64,000 nucleotides of DNA from UBA7330 sp043554545 (GTDB lineage: Bacteria; Bacteroidota; Bacteroidia; Cytophagales; Cyclobacteriaceae). Within the stretch, counting starts at the first letter, position 1, and every line of letters starts with the position of its first letter. The notes beneath the pieces were generated by a model. It was not told where the DNA came from and made no database searches. It was given only the letters and a program-made list of their open reading frames with translations. Made by a program: the position numbers and the translations under genes. The DNA lies in contig CP121337.1 in NCBI GenBank assembly GCA_043554545.1, positions 1,550,001 through 1,614,000 of the forward strand. The letters are read 5' to 3'. Positions 27,891-36,335 of the stretch are shown here, piece by piece.

Positions 27891-29350
27891 TAGGCTAAAA
27901 TATCTTTTACAACCTTGCCTGATACATCCGTCAACCTAAAGTCTCTTCCCTGAAATGGGTAGGTGAGCCTTTCGTGATCAAATCCTAACTGGTGTAGGAT
28001 GGTGGCCTGTAAGTCATGCACATGCACCCTGCCTCTTACGCCGGCAAATCCGATTTCGTCAGTTTCACCATAAGTAAATCCTTTTTTGATGCCTCCTCCG
28101 GCCATCCACATGGTAAAGGCAGCACCATTATGGTCTCTTCCTTTAAAGTCGGCTCCCGAGCGTGCCTCCATCATCGGTGTTCGGCCAAATTCGCCACCCC
28201 AAACTACCAGTGTTTCGTCTAGCAGGCCTCTCTGCTTTAAGTCTTTGAGCAGCGCACTCATGGGCTGATCTATTTGGGTACATGATCTTTTCAATGCACC
28301 ATCTACTCCGTTATTGGGTCCGGCACCATGGGAATCCCATCGGTTGTCAAACAGCTGAACAAACCGAACGCCATTTTCTACCAACCTTCTGGCCAGCAGG
28401 CAATTGTTGGCGAAAGAGTTTTTTCCGGGCTCGGTCTGATACATTTCATGCACCCAGTCTGGCTCGTCTTTGATGTCCATGACTTCGGGAACCGATGTTT
28501 GCATTCGGTAAGCCAATTCATACTGAGAGATTCTGGTTAAAATCTCAGGGTCATTAGATTCCTGATATTCCTTTTCATTGATCTCATTGATGATGTCAAT
28601 AGAGCGTTTTCTCAATTCAGGGTTCATGTCCCCGGGGTTAGACAGGTAGAGGACAGGATCTCCTGTAGACCTACATTGTACGCCCTGGTGTATGGTGGGC
28701 AGAAACCCGCTGCCATAGACACTCTTACCCGCACTGGGTTCGCTTCCTGAGACGAGGACAACAAATCCCGGGAGGTTTTGATTTTCTGACCCTAGTCCGT
28801 AAGATACCCAGGAGCCCATGCTGGGTCTTCCTAATCGCGGTGATCCGGTATGCATAAATAGCTGTGCCGGCGCATGGTTAAACTCATCGGTATGCATGGC
28901 TTTCAGGAAAGTAACCTCGTCGACCATCTCAGAAAAATGGGGAAGGTAGTCTGATACATATGCTCCTGATTGCCCGTGCTGCTTAAAGTTGGCCTGCGTC
29001 CCAAGCATCTTGGGGATTCCTTTTAAGAAGGCAAATTTATTTCCTTCCATCAGAGAAGGTGGGCAGTCCTGACCATCGAGTTGGTTAAGGACGGGTTTGT
29101 ATTCGAAGAGCTCTAACTGAGAAGGCGCACCAGCCATGTGCAAAAAGATGACATTTTTTACTTTTCCCGGAAAGTGAGGAGCCAGTGATCCACCAGTAGT
29201 ATTGCCCAATGTCGATCCGGTAAGCGGGTTGCACCCGGCGAGCGACCCGAGTGCCGTTGCTCCGAGCCCGGACATGCATTGTTTTAGGAAATGACGTCGT
29301 GTGTTGTACTTGGCTAATCTGAACTGAGCCTCTTCATAGACATTTCTCAT
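27890..29350 (-). CDS. DUF1501 protein with Tat-like signal
   Basis: A 486-residue protein. The N-terminus has a twin-arginine motif NTRRHFLKQC followed by a hydrophobic segment ending ALGSLAGC, which suggests Tat export and possible lipidation. The body belongs to the DUF1501 family, which shares the alkaline phosphatase/sulfatase-like fold (FLHMAGAPSQLELFEYKP; GGEFGRTPMMEARSGADFKGRDHNG). The function is unknown. DUF1501 genes nearly always follow a DUF1549/DUF1553 cytochrome gene, as here (5-bp gap). Confidence 0.85.
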   Translation of the reverse strand: MRNVYEEAQFRLAKYNTRRHFLKQCMSGLGATALGSLAGCNPLTGSTLGNTTGGSLAPHFPGKVKNVIFLHMAGAPSQLELFEYKPVLNQLDGQDCPPSLMEGNKFAFLKGIPKMLGTQANFKQHGQSGAYVSDYLPHFSEMVDEVTFLKAMHTDEFNHAPAQLFMHTGSPRLGRPSMGSWVSYGLGSENQNLPGFVVLVSGSEPSAGKSVYGSGFLPTIHQGVQCRSTGDPVLYLSNPGDMNPELRKRSIDIINEINEKEYQESNDPEILTRISQYELAYRMQTSVPEVMDIKDEPDWVHEMYQTEPGKNSFANNCLLARRLVENGVRFVQLFDNRWDSHGAGPNNGVDGALKRSCTQIDQPMSALLKDLKQRGLLDETLVVWGGEFGRTPMMEARSGADFKGRDHNGAAFTMWMAGGGIKKGFTYGETDEIGFAGVRGRVHVHDLQATILHQLGFDHERLTYPFQGRDFRLTDVSGKVVKDILA

Positions 29351-29355
29351 ACATA

Positions 29356-32139
29356 CTAGTTTTTAGTCATAAATTCATCCAGGTTAAGCAGTGCATTGCC
29401 GACCAGGCTAAATGCCATGATGCGCTGGCTATCGTCCTCTTTTAAGGAAGTTGCATGAATTAATTGCTTGTCTTGTTCATACGTCAGCGCTTCCTGATAT
29501 AGTTTTTTGAGTGCAGAAAGCCTTAACTCATCAGGTTTTCTAAACATTACCCGTTCATACCCTTTTTCCAGGCATTCTTCCACATCTGACGGGTCTACTG
29601 TTGCCATGTACTTGCCTAATTGCTCTGCTGCCATATAAAAGACTGTGTCGTTGAGCATCGTAAGTGCTTGTAAAGGTGTGTTGGTGCGGATTCTTCTGGA
29701 GGTACATACATTTCGTGGGGTCGCGTCAAAGGTTGTGAGCATCGGGTAGGGGCTGGTTCGCTTGTTAAATATGTATACTGACCGACGATACTGTTCATCT
29801 CCTTCCGAAACAACCCAGCTACCCCAACCACGGGAATAGTTGTCAGGTCTTGGAGGCATGATACTTGGTCCATACATTTCCAGACTGATCAATCCGCTTA
29901 CACTTAATATTTGATCTCTGATCTGCTCTACACTTAACCGAACACGCGGGCCTCTTGAAAGGAGCCGGTTACGGGGGTCTTTCTCGATTTTTATGGGTGA
30001 GGCATTAGAACTTTGCTGATAGGCAGCTGACATGACCAGTTCCTTAAGTAGCGTTTTCGTGCTCCACGCGTACTGAGTCGTAAATTGAACCGCCAACCAA
30101 TCTAATAACTCGGCGTTGACGGGTGGACTGCCCTGAGAACCAAACTCTTCCATCGTCTCGATGATACCAAAACCGAACAATTGTTCCCATATTCGATTGA
30201 CAGCCACGCGGGCAGTAAGTGGGTTTTCCTGATCTACCAGCCAACGAGCCAATCCTAACCTGTTTTTTGGGGCATCTGCTGGCAATCCGCCAAAAATCTC
30301 AGGGATGTCTGGTTGGACTTCTTCTCCCGGAGTCATCCAGTTACCTCTTTCAAAGATTCGGGTGGTCCGACTTTTTGCTTCAGGTAAATCACTCATTATC
30401 GGAGTTTCTACAGGTTCTATCTTTGTCAGGTGTACCAGTTGTTGATTAAACTCAGTGGAGTATTGCGCTCTCAATGGTTCTTTTTCATGGTAATAGACCC
30501 AGTCCAGGTGGAAGAGGTGTTGGGTAAGGTCTTTGTTCTGCCTGAACATATAATAGACATCGTGTTTTCCGGAAGTCGGGCTGATTCTGGTCTTAAACTC
30601 TTTCCACAGCGCTGGTTCCGGCCTGCTGCCTGACCATCTGTTCCATTGCCCGGTTGTTGTTACCTCAACACTGCCAATTTTTCGTCCATCAAGAGAATCC
30701 AGGCGCACATCAATATATCCTCCAGAGATGGCCGTGGCGCATTGGAAACCAATTGTTTTTACTTCGGTGAGGTCTACATCCTCAAACATGATCCATGAGC
30801 TGTCCTGCACCTGCCAGATGATGTCCTGCTTTGGAGCCATCAGTTCAATTAGCTTACTGGAGGCTTGAAACTCCTCTGCCTCAACCTTTCGATAATCCAG
30901 GTCGTATAGCAGAGACGTTTTCTGCTCATGAAGGAACTCCGCGTCTGGTAAAATGGCGGCATCTTTTTCTTTAATATTTGCTTTGATCCATTCGAGGGTA
31001 GCAGTCAGTTCTTCTGCTTCTTTTTCCTCATAGGTAAATACTTTGGGCTGCTCATTGTAAATGTCCCGGTCTATGGTGTTATTGAAAAAGGCCATGAACT
31101 TATAAAATTCCTTGTGCCTGATGGGGTCATAAGGGTGACTGTGACACTGCACGCATGCCATGGTTGTTCCTTGCCATACCTCACTGGTTGTGCCTACCCG
31201 CTCCAATACCGCTGCGACTCTGAATTCTTCATTATCTGTTCCTCCCTCATCATTGGCCATGGTGTTGCGATGAAAGGCGGTCGCTATCAATTGTTCTTTG
31301 GTGGGGTTTGGCAAGAGGTCTCCGGCGAGCTGCTCTACTGTAAACTGATCATAGGGCATGTCAACATTGAAGGCATTGATTACCCAATCCCTGTACTTCC
31401 AGATGCTCCGGTTCAGGTCCTTCTCATACCCTTTGGTGTCTGAATACCTGGCCAGGTCAAGCCACATAGAGGCCCATTTTTCTCCGTATTGTGGTGACTC
31501 AAGCAGCTTATCAACCATTTGCTCATAGGCATCTTCACTTTCATTGTTGAGAAATTCATTGGCCTCCTCGGGAGTAGGAGGTAGCCCGATTAAGTCTAAA
31601 TACACCCTTCTCATTAAGACGTCTTTGCTGGCTTTGGGTGCAAATTCAAGTTCTTTTTCCTTCAGTTTTGCCAGAACAAACCGGTCAATATCATTGTTAG
31701 CCTCACCTGATACAGTAGGGGGTTCAATATTCGGATCAGGAGGAATAAACGACCAGTGATCTTCCCAGGCTGCACCTTCATCTATCCACTGGCTAATAAG
31801 TTCAATTTCTTCCTCCAGCAAAGGGTCCGCTTCCAGAGGCATTCTCAGTTCCGGATCATGGTGCCGGATCCGCTTGACTAATTCGCTGTTTTTAGCATCA
31901 CCGGGAATAATGGCCGGGAGCCCCGACTCCGTTTCTCCCAGGGCTTCTTCTCTGAACAAGAAGCTTAATCCTGCTGCTTTTTTGACTCCACCATGACAGG
32001 TGATGCATTTGTTGTTGATGATTGGGCGGATATGCGCATTGTAACTGATTTCCGGACCCTTAAACAATTGTGTGCCGGAATACACTGCGACAATCGCTAC
32101 CACAATGGCAGAGATGATTATTAGGGATTTTGACTTCAT
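29356..32139 (-). CDS. DUF1549/DUF1553 Planctomycete-type cytochrome protein
   Basis: A 927-residue exported protein with an N-terminal anchor (6-22). An N-terminal cytochrome domain (PSCyt1) has C45-I-T-C48-H49, and a DUF1549 domain (about 150-350) contains a second CxxCH at C329-V-Q-C332-H333. A central beta-sandwich-like region (about 430-570) is followed by a DUF1553 domain (about 620-880). Two haem motifs point to extracytoplasmic electron transfer; no reaction has been established for the family that I know of. It is the first gene of a three-gene operon divergent from an AraC regulator. Confidence 0.87.
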   Translation of the reverse strand: MKSKSLIIISAIVVAIVAVYSGTQLFKGPEISYNAHIRPIINNKCITCHGGVKKAAGLSFLFREEALGETESGLPAIIPGDAKNSELVKRIRHHDPELRMPLEADPLLEEEIELISQWIDEGAAWEDHWSFIPPDPNIEPPTVSGEANNDIDRFVLAKLKEKELEFAPKASKDVLMRRVYLDLIGLPPTPEEANEFLNNESEDAYEQMVDKLLESPQYGEKWASMWLDLARYSDTKGYEKDLNRSIWKYRDWVINAFNVDMPYDQFTVEQLAGDLLPNPTKEQLIATAFHRNTMANDEGGTDNEEFRVAAVLERVGTTSEVWQGTTMACVQCHSHPYDPIRHKEFYKFMAFFNNTIDRDIYNEQPKVFTYEEKEAEELTATLEWIKANIKEKDAAILPDAEFLHEQKTSLLYDLDYRKVEAEEFQASSKLIELMAPKQDIIWQVQDSSWIMFEDVDLTEVKTIGFQCATAISGGYIDVRLDSLDGRKIGSVEVTTTGQWNRWSGSRPEPALWKEFKTRISPTSGKHDVYYMFRQNKDLTQHLFHLDWVYYHEKEPLRAQYSTEFNQQLVHLTKIEPVETPIMSDLPEAKSRTTRIFERGNWMTPGEEVQPDIPEIFGGLPADAPKNRLGLARWLVDQENPLTARVAVNRIWEQLFGFGIIETMEEFGSQGSPPVNAELLDWLAVQFTTQYAWSTKTLLKELVMSAAYQQSSNASPIKIEKDPRNRLLSRGPRVRLSVEQIRDQILSVSGLISLEMYGPSIMPPRPDNYSRGWGSWVVSEGDEQYRRSVYIFNKRTSPYPMLTTFDATPRNVCTSRRIRTNTPLQALTMLNDTVFYMAAEQLGKYMATVDPSDVEECLEKGYERVMFRKPDELRLSALKKLYQEALTYEQDKQLIHATSLKEDDSQRIMAFSLVGNALLNLDEFMTKN

Positions 32140-32300
32140 TAAATATTTATCGGCTTATGTTTTGATTATCTGGTTGATTAACAATTCCTGACAATTAATT
32201 TATATTAAACACTTTTCAGCAAAATGAATTATTCAAATGTAGTGATTTGAAGTACATTAGCCAATGATCATTTTGTTTAAATATTTGCACTATTTGATTA

Positions 32301-33161
32301 TTGGAGAACTACTTTAAATATTTATCTAATGCGCATGAATCCTGGGGCTTAAGGGTGATTACCTGTGGCTATCAACAGTACAGTCCCGGGGATCCCTATC
32401 CTCCATCCAACCATCCGGAGAGTCACCTATTTACCTGGGAGCAAGGAAGAAAGTTGGACGGATGCTATTTTATCTATATCCCAACAGGTCGGGGAGAATT
32501 GGAGACTAGCAGTATAAAGAGAGACATATTACCTGGTGATGTGATCAGGTTGTATCCCAACGACTGGCACCGTTACCGTCCCGATAGTAAAGTGGGTTGG
32601 GAGGAGTATTGGATTGGTTTTGATGGTCCGGTTTTGGATAAATACCTCTCTGATAGTCTTTTTCAGGATGGTAACTCTATGGTGAGTAACATTGGGCACC
32701 ATGACGAAGTGATTTACCTCTTTAATCAGGCGATTAATTTGACAAAAAAGCGGAATGAAGGCTTTGGTAAAATACTTGCCGGAATTATTTTTCAGTTGGC
32801 AGCGCACATCGATTTGCCAGGATACCAGGCACTCCCAGGCCCTAAAGAAGATTACATGTTGGAAAGTGTGATTAGTGCTATCAAGCAAAACCTCAAAGAG
32901 GGGGTTGATTTCAGGAAAATGGCTGAGCAGGTAGGTATGAGCTATAGCCACTTCCGAAAGACCTTCAAAGCCAGCACTGGCTATGCTCCTCAATATTTTT
33001 TAATTAGGGAACGGTTGGAATATGCTGCCAGGCTCCTGAAATCCAGCGACTTGAGTATTCAGGAGGTAGCTGAAAAATGTGGTTTTAAATCGCTGTTTTA
33101 CTTTTCAAGGGTTTTCAAGGAGAAGATGGGTGCTTCACCGAAGGTTTTTAGAAGTGAATGA
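32301..33161 (+). CDS. AraC-family transcriptional regulator
   Basis: A 286-residue protein with an N-terminal cupin-like sensor region (about 20-150, GRGELETSSIKRDILPGDVIRLYPNDWHRY) and a C-terminal AraC double helix-turn-helix (about 188-284, FRKMAEQVGMSYSHFRKTFK and IQEVAEKCGFKSLFYFSRVFKEKMG). A stop codon lies six bases upstream and there is no nearby in-frame ATG, so translation must start at TTG 32301. It is divergent from the cytochrome/DUF1501 operon across 161 bp and probably controls it, likely in response to a sugar or glycan fragment. Confidence 0.85.
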   Translation: MENYFKYLSNAHESWGLRVITCGYQQYSPGDPYPPSNHPESHLFTWEQGRKLDGCYFIYIPTGRGELETSSIKRDILPGDVIRLYPNDWHRYRPDSKVGWEEYWIGFDGPVLDKYLSDSLFQDGNSMVSNIGHHDEVIYLFNQAINLTKKRNEGFGKILAGIIFQLAAHIDLPGYQALPGPKEDYMLESVISAIKQNLKEGVDFRKMAEQVGMSYSHFRKTFKASTGYAPQYFLIRERLEYAARLLKSSDLSIQEVAEKCGFKSLFYFSRVFKEKMGASPKVFRSE

Positions 33162-33243
33162 TTACTGTTTATTGGTGTTGGCTCCAAACGGAAGGTAGCG
33201 CAATCGCAGAGTCCTTTCGGAGACTCTGCTAGGAAGAGCGCAT

Positions 33244-33421
33244 TCGTCATTCCGATCCGACGTAATGAGGAGAAGGGATCTCCTCAATGCTGTAGATAAA
33301 TAAGAATTAATTCCCCGCAGAGTCTTCTGTAAGAGACTCTGCGGAACACATTTTGGCGTACTTCTAAAACAGCCATGTGGCTTCCTTTATAAACAACATC
33401 CACCCCTGGCCCCTAATACCT
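33244..33421 (+). repeat. 178-bp direct repeat, copy 1
   Basis: Matches 34748-34925 over its full 178 bp with two differences that I can see. It contains the hairpin with arms CCGCAGAGTCT and AGACTCTGCGG. The two copies sit on either side of the first toxin-antitoxin module. Confidence 0.85.
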
Positions 33422-33427
33422 GGTGGC

Positions 33428-33490
33428 AGCCTGAGTCACAGACTCAGTTTTATTTATTAATCCGTAGAGCAACGCTACGGATAGTTTTGG
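33428..33490 (+). repeat. four-hairpin element C, partial copy
   Basis: Keeps the second hairpin (CTGAGTC / GACTCAG, loop ACA), the linker TTTATTTATTAATCC and the third hairpin (ATCCGTAG / CTACGGAT), but lacks the first and fourth stems seen in the copies at 40941, 42929 and 44649. Confidence 0.75.
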
Positions 33491-34089
33491 TTGTGGAGAA
33501 ATAAGCATAACTACTTACGAAGCATGAGATTCTTCACTCCGCTTCGCTGTGTGCAGGATGACGGAGATTTGTTTGTTATGGATTCGCTGTGCACATTTTT
33601 TTGCACGGAACAAACCCAATAACCGTCTTTCAGAGCGAAAAAGGGAGGTCATAAATAACTGGTAGGAACGCTGACCTATGTGTATAAAGCGCAAGATAGC
33701 AGCATCCAATGATGTAGCGAAGAATCTCCTCATTGTTGTGGAGGAATGTCAATACTACCACCCCGTTTGGTTTCCCCACCAAACGGAAGGCAGCGCAATC
33801 GCAGAGTCCCTTCGGAGACTCTGCTAGGAAGCGCGGTTTTTTGCACGGAACAATCCCTACTGCCTCGGTTGGTGTCCCCACCAAACGGAAGGTAACGCAA
33901 TCGCAGAGTCCCTTCGGAGACTCTGCTAGGAAGTGAGTATCGTCATTCCGATCCGACGAAAGGAGGAGAAGGAATCTTGTATGTGTTGTGGAGAAATAAT
34001 TAGGATAGGTTTAATTTAACCTTGTACTGAAACATGGAATGACAATACTGAGCTTGTTTGTCTTTCCTTGCCAGCTGGTATAAATCAAA

Positions 34090-34359
34090 TTATTCATAAT
34101 GTGTCCACATGCGAATTACTTTGACTGTTTTCTCTTCGTCTAGCACCTGATAAACTATTCGGTGTTGAATGTTTATTCTACGCGAGTATGCGCCTAATAA
34201 GTCTCCCTGTAATTTTTCAAATGGAGGATATTCCTGAAAAGGGTTTGTCTCAAGAATTTCCAATAGCTTTAATACTTTGGGCTTGAGACCAGAGGATGAT
34301 ATGTTTTTTGCGTCTTTTTGAGCCTGCTTTGTATAAACCAGCGTGAATTGGCTCACCAA
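34090..34359 (-). CDS. YoeB/Txe-type toxin
   Basis: An 89-residue RelE-superfamily mRNA interferase. The conserved C-terminal half FEKLQGDLLGAYSRRINIQHRIVYQV ... WTHYE keeps the Glu, Arg and penultimate-region His positions used by YoeB for ribosome-dependent mRNA cleavage. It overlaps the upstream antitoxin gene by 7 bp, the usual antitoxin-first order. It lies inside the repeat island, with a 178-bp direct repeat on each side. Confidence 0.85.
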   Translation of the reverse strand: MVSQFTLVYTKQAQKDAKNISSSGLKPKVLKLLEILETNPFQEYPPFEKLQGDLLGAYSRRINIQHRIVYQVLDEEKTVKVIRMWTHYE

Positions 34360-34595
34360 TCCAAATTCTTAGAAGCCTCAGCTATTGGAGTGTTCATGCC
34401 TTTAATGATAGACTCTCGCATTCCGGGAATTGATGTCAAATACAGCGTTTCTTGTATGTTACGCCAATCCTCTTCACCAACTAAAACAGCATTATTCTTC
34501 TTACCAGTGATTTGGATCGGTTCATGCGTTTCATTCGCCTGTTCTACTAATTTGTAGATGTTTTTCCTGGCGTCTGTTGTTGATAACGTTTTCAT
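34353..34595 (-). CDS. Phd/YefM-type antitoxin
   Basis: An 80-residue protein from ATG 34595 (MKTLSTTDARKNIYKLVEQA), the typical Phd/YefM dimerisation and DNA-binding start. A longer frame to 34640 adds 15 unrelated hydrophobic residues and is less likely. The C-terminal region (GMRESIIKGMNTPIAEASK) should wrap the toxin. The YefM-YoeB complex usually represses its own promoter; an AACGT/ACGTT inverted repeat lies just upstream. Confidence 0.85.
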   Translation of the reverse strand: MKTLSTTDARKNIYKLVEQANETHEPIQITGKKNNAVLVGEEDWRNIQETLYLTSIPGMRESIIKGMNTPIAEASKNLDW

Positions 34596-34601
34596 ATAGT
34601 A

Positions 34602-34623
34602 AACGTACGCAATAACGGACGTT
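34602..34623. promoter_or_regulatory. possible operator of the first toxin-antitoxin module
   Basis: AACGT at 34602-34606 and ACGTT at 34619-34623 form an inverted repeat with a 12-base centre that itself contains CGTA/TAACG-like half-sites. It starts 7 bp upstream of the antitoxin ATG, where autoregulatory operators of this family lie. Confidence 0.35.
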
Positions 34624-35413
34624 AATGCAAGAATAAACATTCGGAACTATAAAATTTAGTATCGTTACCACCCCGGTTTGTGTCCTTACCAAACGGAAGG
34701 TAGTGCAATCGCAGAGTCCCTTCGGAGACTCTGCTAGGAAGTGAGTATCGTCATTCCGATCCGACGTAATGAGGAGAAGGGATCTCCTCAATGCTGTAGA
34801 TAAATAAGAATTAATTCCCCGCAGAGTCTTCTGTAAGAGACTCTGCGGAACACATTTTGGCGTACTTCTAAAACAGCCATGTAGCTTCCTTTATAAACAA
34901 CATCCACCCATGGCCCCTAATACCTACGCTACGGCTAAACATTCGAAACTATAAAATTTAGTATCGTTACCACCCCGGTTGGTGTCCCCACCAAACGGAA
35001 GTAACGCAATCGCAGAGTCCCTTCGGAGACTCTGCTAGGAAGAGCGTATTCGTCATTCCGATCCGACGAAAGGAGGAGAAGAGATCTCCTCAATGCTGTA
35101 GATAAATAAGAATAACAACTACTTGCGAAACGTGAGGTTCTTTTGTTCATTCTGACGATACTGAGTTTGTTTTTCTGTACCCGGCCAATCACATGAGTCG
35201 CATGGTAAGTGGAGGAACAATTAAGGTATATTCAATATAGCAGTGGATTCAAGTGCAGGATGATCTGTATTTACCAAATCAGAAATAAGGAAGCAACAGA
35301 TAAAAACTTCCTATTCAGTCGCTAAGTTCAAAATAAAAGTATTCCAGAAAAAATCATCTAATAATCATATTCTACGTATACATCTCATAACTATAATTAT
35401 AAAATATATCTAA
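34624..35413 (+). repeat. hairpin-repeat island 2
   Basis: Contains hairpin A at 34711-34734, the second 178-bp block (34748-34925) with hairpin E at 34819-34848, and hairpin A at 35012-35035. A 65-bp stretch beginning AAACATTCGGAACTATAAAA (34636) recurs at about 34937 with few changes; the first of these is the upstream flank of the antitoxin gene. The last 200 bp before the DoxX gene show no repeat and are AT-rich. Confidence 0.8.
34748..34925 (+). repeat. 178-bp direct repeat, copy 2
   Basis: Second copy of the block at 33244-33421, of the same length and with only two visible differences, which implies a recent duplication or gene conversion. Confidence 0.85.
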
Positions 35414-35776
35414 ATGTATTATTTTGAAATCGCCTTAAAGGTTGTGATTGCCCTAAGTATTTTTAATGTTTGGCTCTTACGTGCAAATAAATCCACACCC
35501 TACAGAGGCGGTGATGCAAACTCTATCAAGGAAGAATTTGCTGTCTATGGGCTACCTGGTTGGGTCATGGTATTAGTCGGTACAATTAAAGTGACATTTG
35601 GCTTGCTTTTGCTGATTTCTATTTATTATCCGGCTGTAGAGACTATTGGCGCGTTGGGAATGGCTGTGATGATGGTAGGAGCAGTCGGCATGCACCTAAA
35701 GATAAGAGATTCATTCAAGAAAACATTTCCGGCGCTACTGTTTTTGGTGCTGTCTTTGACTATTTATGCCATATAG
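35414..35776 (+). CDS. DoxX-like membrane protein
   Basis: A 120-residue protein with four hydrophobic helices (about 3-22, 48-68, 74-92, 102-119), in the size and layout of DoxX-like proteins. The motif LRANKSTPYRGGDANSIKEEF follows helix 1. DoxX relatives are implicated in redox or thiosulfate-linked processes, but most are uncharacterised. It is convergent with a second DoxX-like gene 17 bp away. Confidence 0.75.
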   Translation: MYYFEIALKVVIALSIFNVWLLRANKSTPYRGGDANSIKEEFAVYGLPGWVMVLVGTIKVTFGLLLLISIYYPAVETIGALGMAVMMVGAVGMHLKIRDSFKKTFPALLFLVLSLTIYAI

Positions 35777-35793
35777 CTTCGGCGTTCATACCT

Positions 35794-36135
35794 TCACAAA
35801 ATCAGATAAAACTGATAGCTCAGGTAAGCGTTGACAAGCATGAAGAAAAAGCTAGGAATGGAAGCTTTCAGTCCATCTCTAAGTTTCAGACGAACACCAA
35901 ACCCAAACAGCATAAGCAAGGACAATCCAGCGGCAGCCATAAGGCCTATAAAAGGTGAAATCCAGACGCCCACGATTAATCCTGTTGCGCCAAGCAATTG
36001 TAGAACTCCTGTGAGTTTTCGTTGTGAATCAAGCCCAAAGCGTTCAAATTCTTCTTTCATCTTAATGCTAATTAGACAATTCAGTCCGTAATAGAGGAAG
36101 GAGGCTGCAGTGATTAAACCAATGATAGTTACCAT
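35794..36135 (-). CDS. DoxX-like membrane protein
   Basis: A 113-residue protein with four helices and a motif KEEFERFGLDSQRKLTGVLQLLGATGL typical of the DoxX-like (DUF4149/DoxX) group. It differs from the neighbouring convergent copy, so the pair is not a recent duplication. The start at 36135 lies 200 bp from the SDR gene on the other strand. Confidence 0.75.
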   Translation of the reverse strand: MVTIIGLITAASFLYYGLNCLISIKMKEEFERFGLDSQRKLTGVLQLLGATGLIVGVWISPFIGLMAAAGLSLLMLFGFGVRLKLRDGLKASIPSFFFMLVNAYLSYQFYLIL

Positions 36136-36335
36136 GTAAAGTTAGAACTCTGTAAGGTCATCATTGGTTCAAAGTCTTTTAACGTAGTCCTGCATGTTTT
36201 TACTTACGAAGGCTCCTGTATTTTAGGTCTCAAACGCTTATTATCTATTGGTTCATACTATCAGTTTTTCAAGTGAGGATCTTGCCTAAAATAAAGTAAT
36301 CTGCAACAATCCATCTCCTTTCTGCTTTAGTAGTA

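Larger units (their letters stand above)
33162..34089 (+). repeat. hairpin-repeat island 1
   Basis: 928 bp without a credible gene. From left to right it holds hairpin A at 33206-33229, a 178-bp block repeated at 34748, hairpin E at 33315-33344 (11-bp stem), part of the four-hairpin element C (33428-33490), a dispersed segment with bacterial-repeat-like text (33500-33560), element B at about 33612-33748, and hairpins A at 33801-33824 and 33903-33926. All A and B copies read on the plus strand. Frames crossing it are shadows of repeat sequence. Confidence 0.85.

Noticed and set aside
33244..34925. Diversity-generating retroelement (template and variable repeats)
   Set aside because: No reverse transcriptase is encoded, the two visible differences are not adenine-specific, and the repeats lie outside genes.
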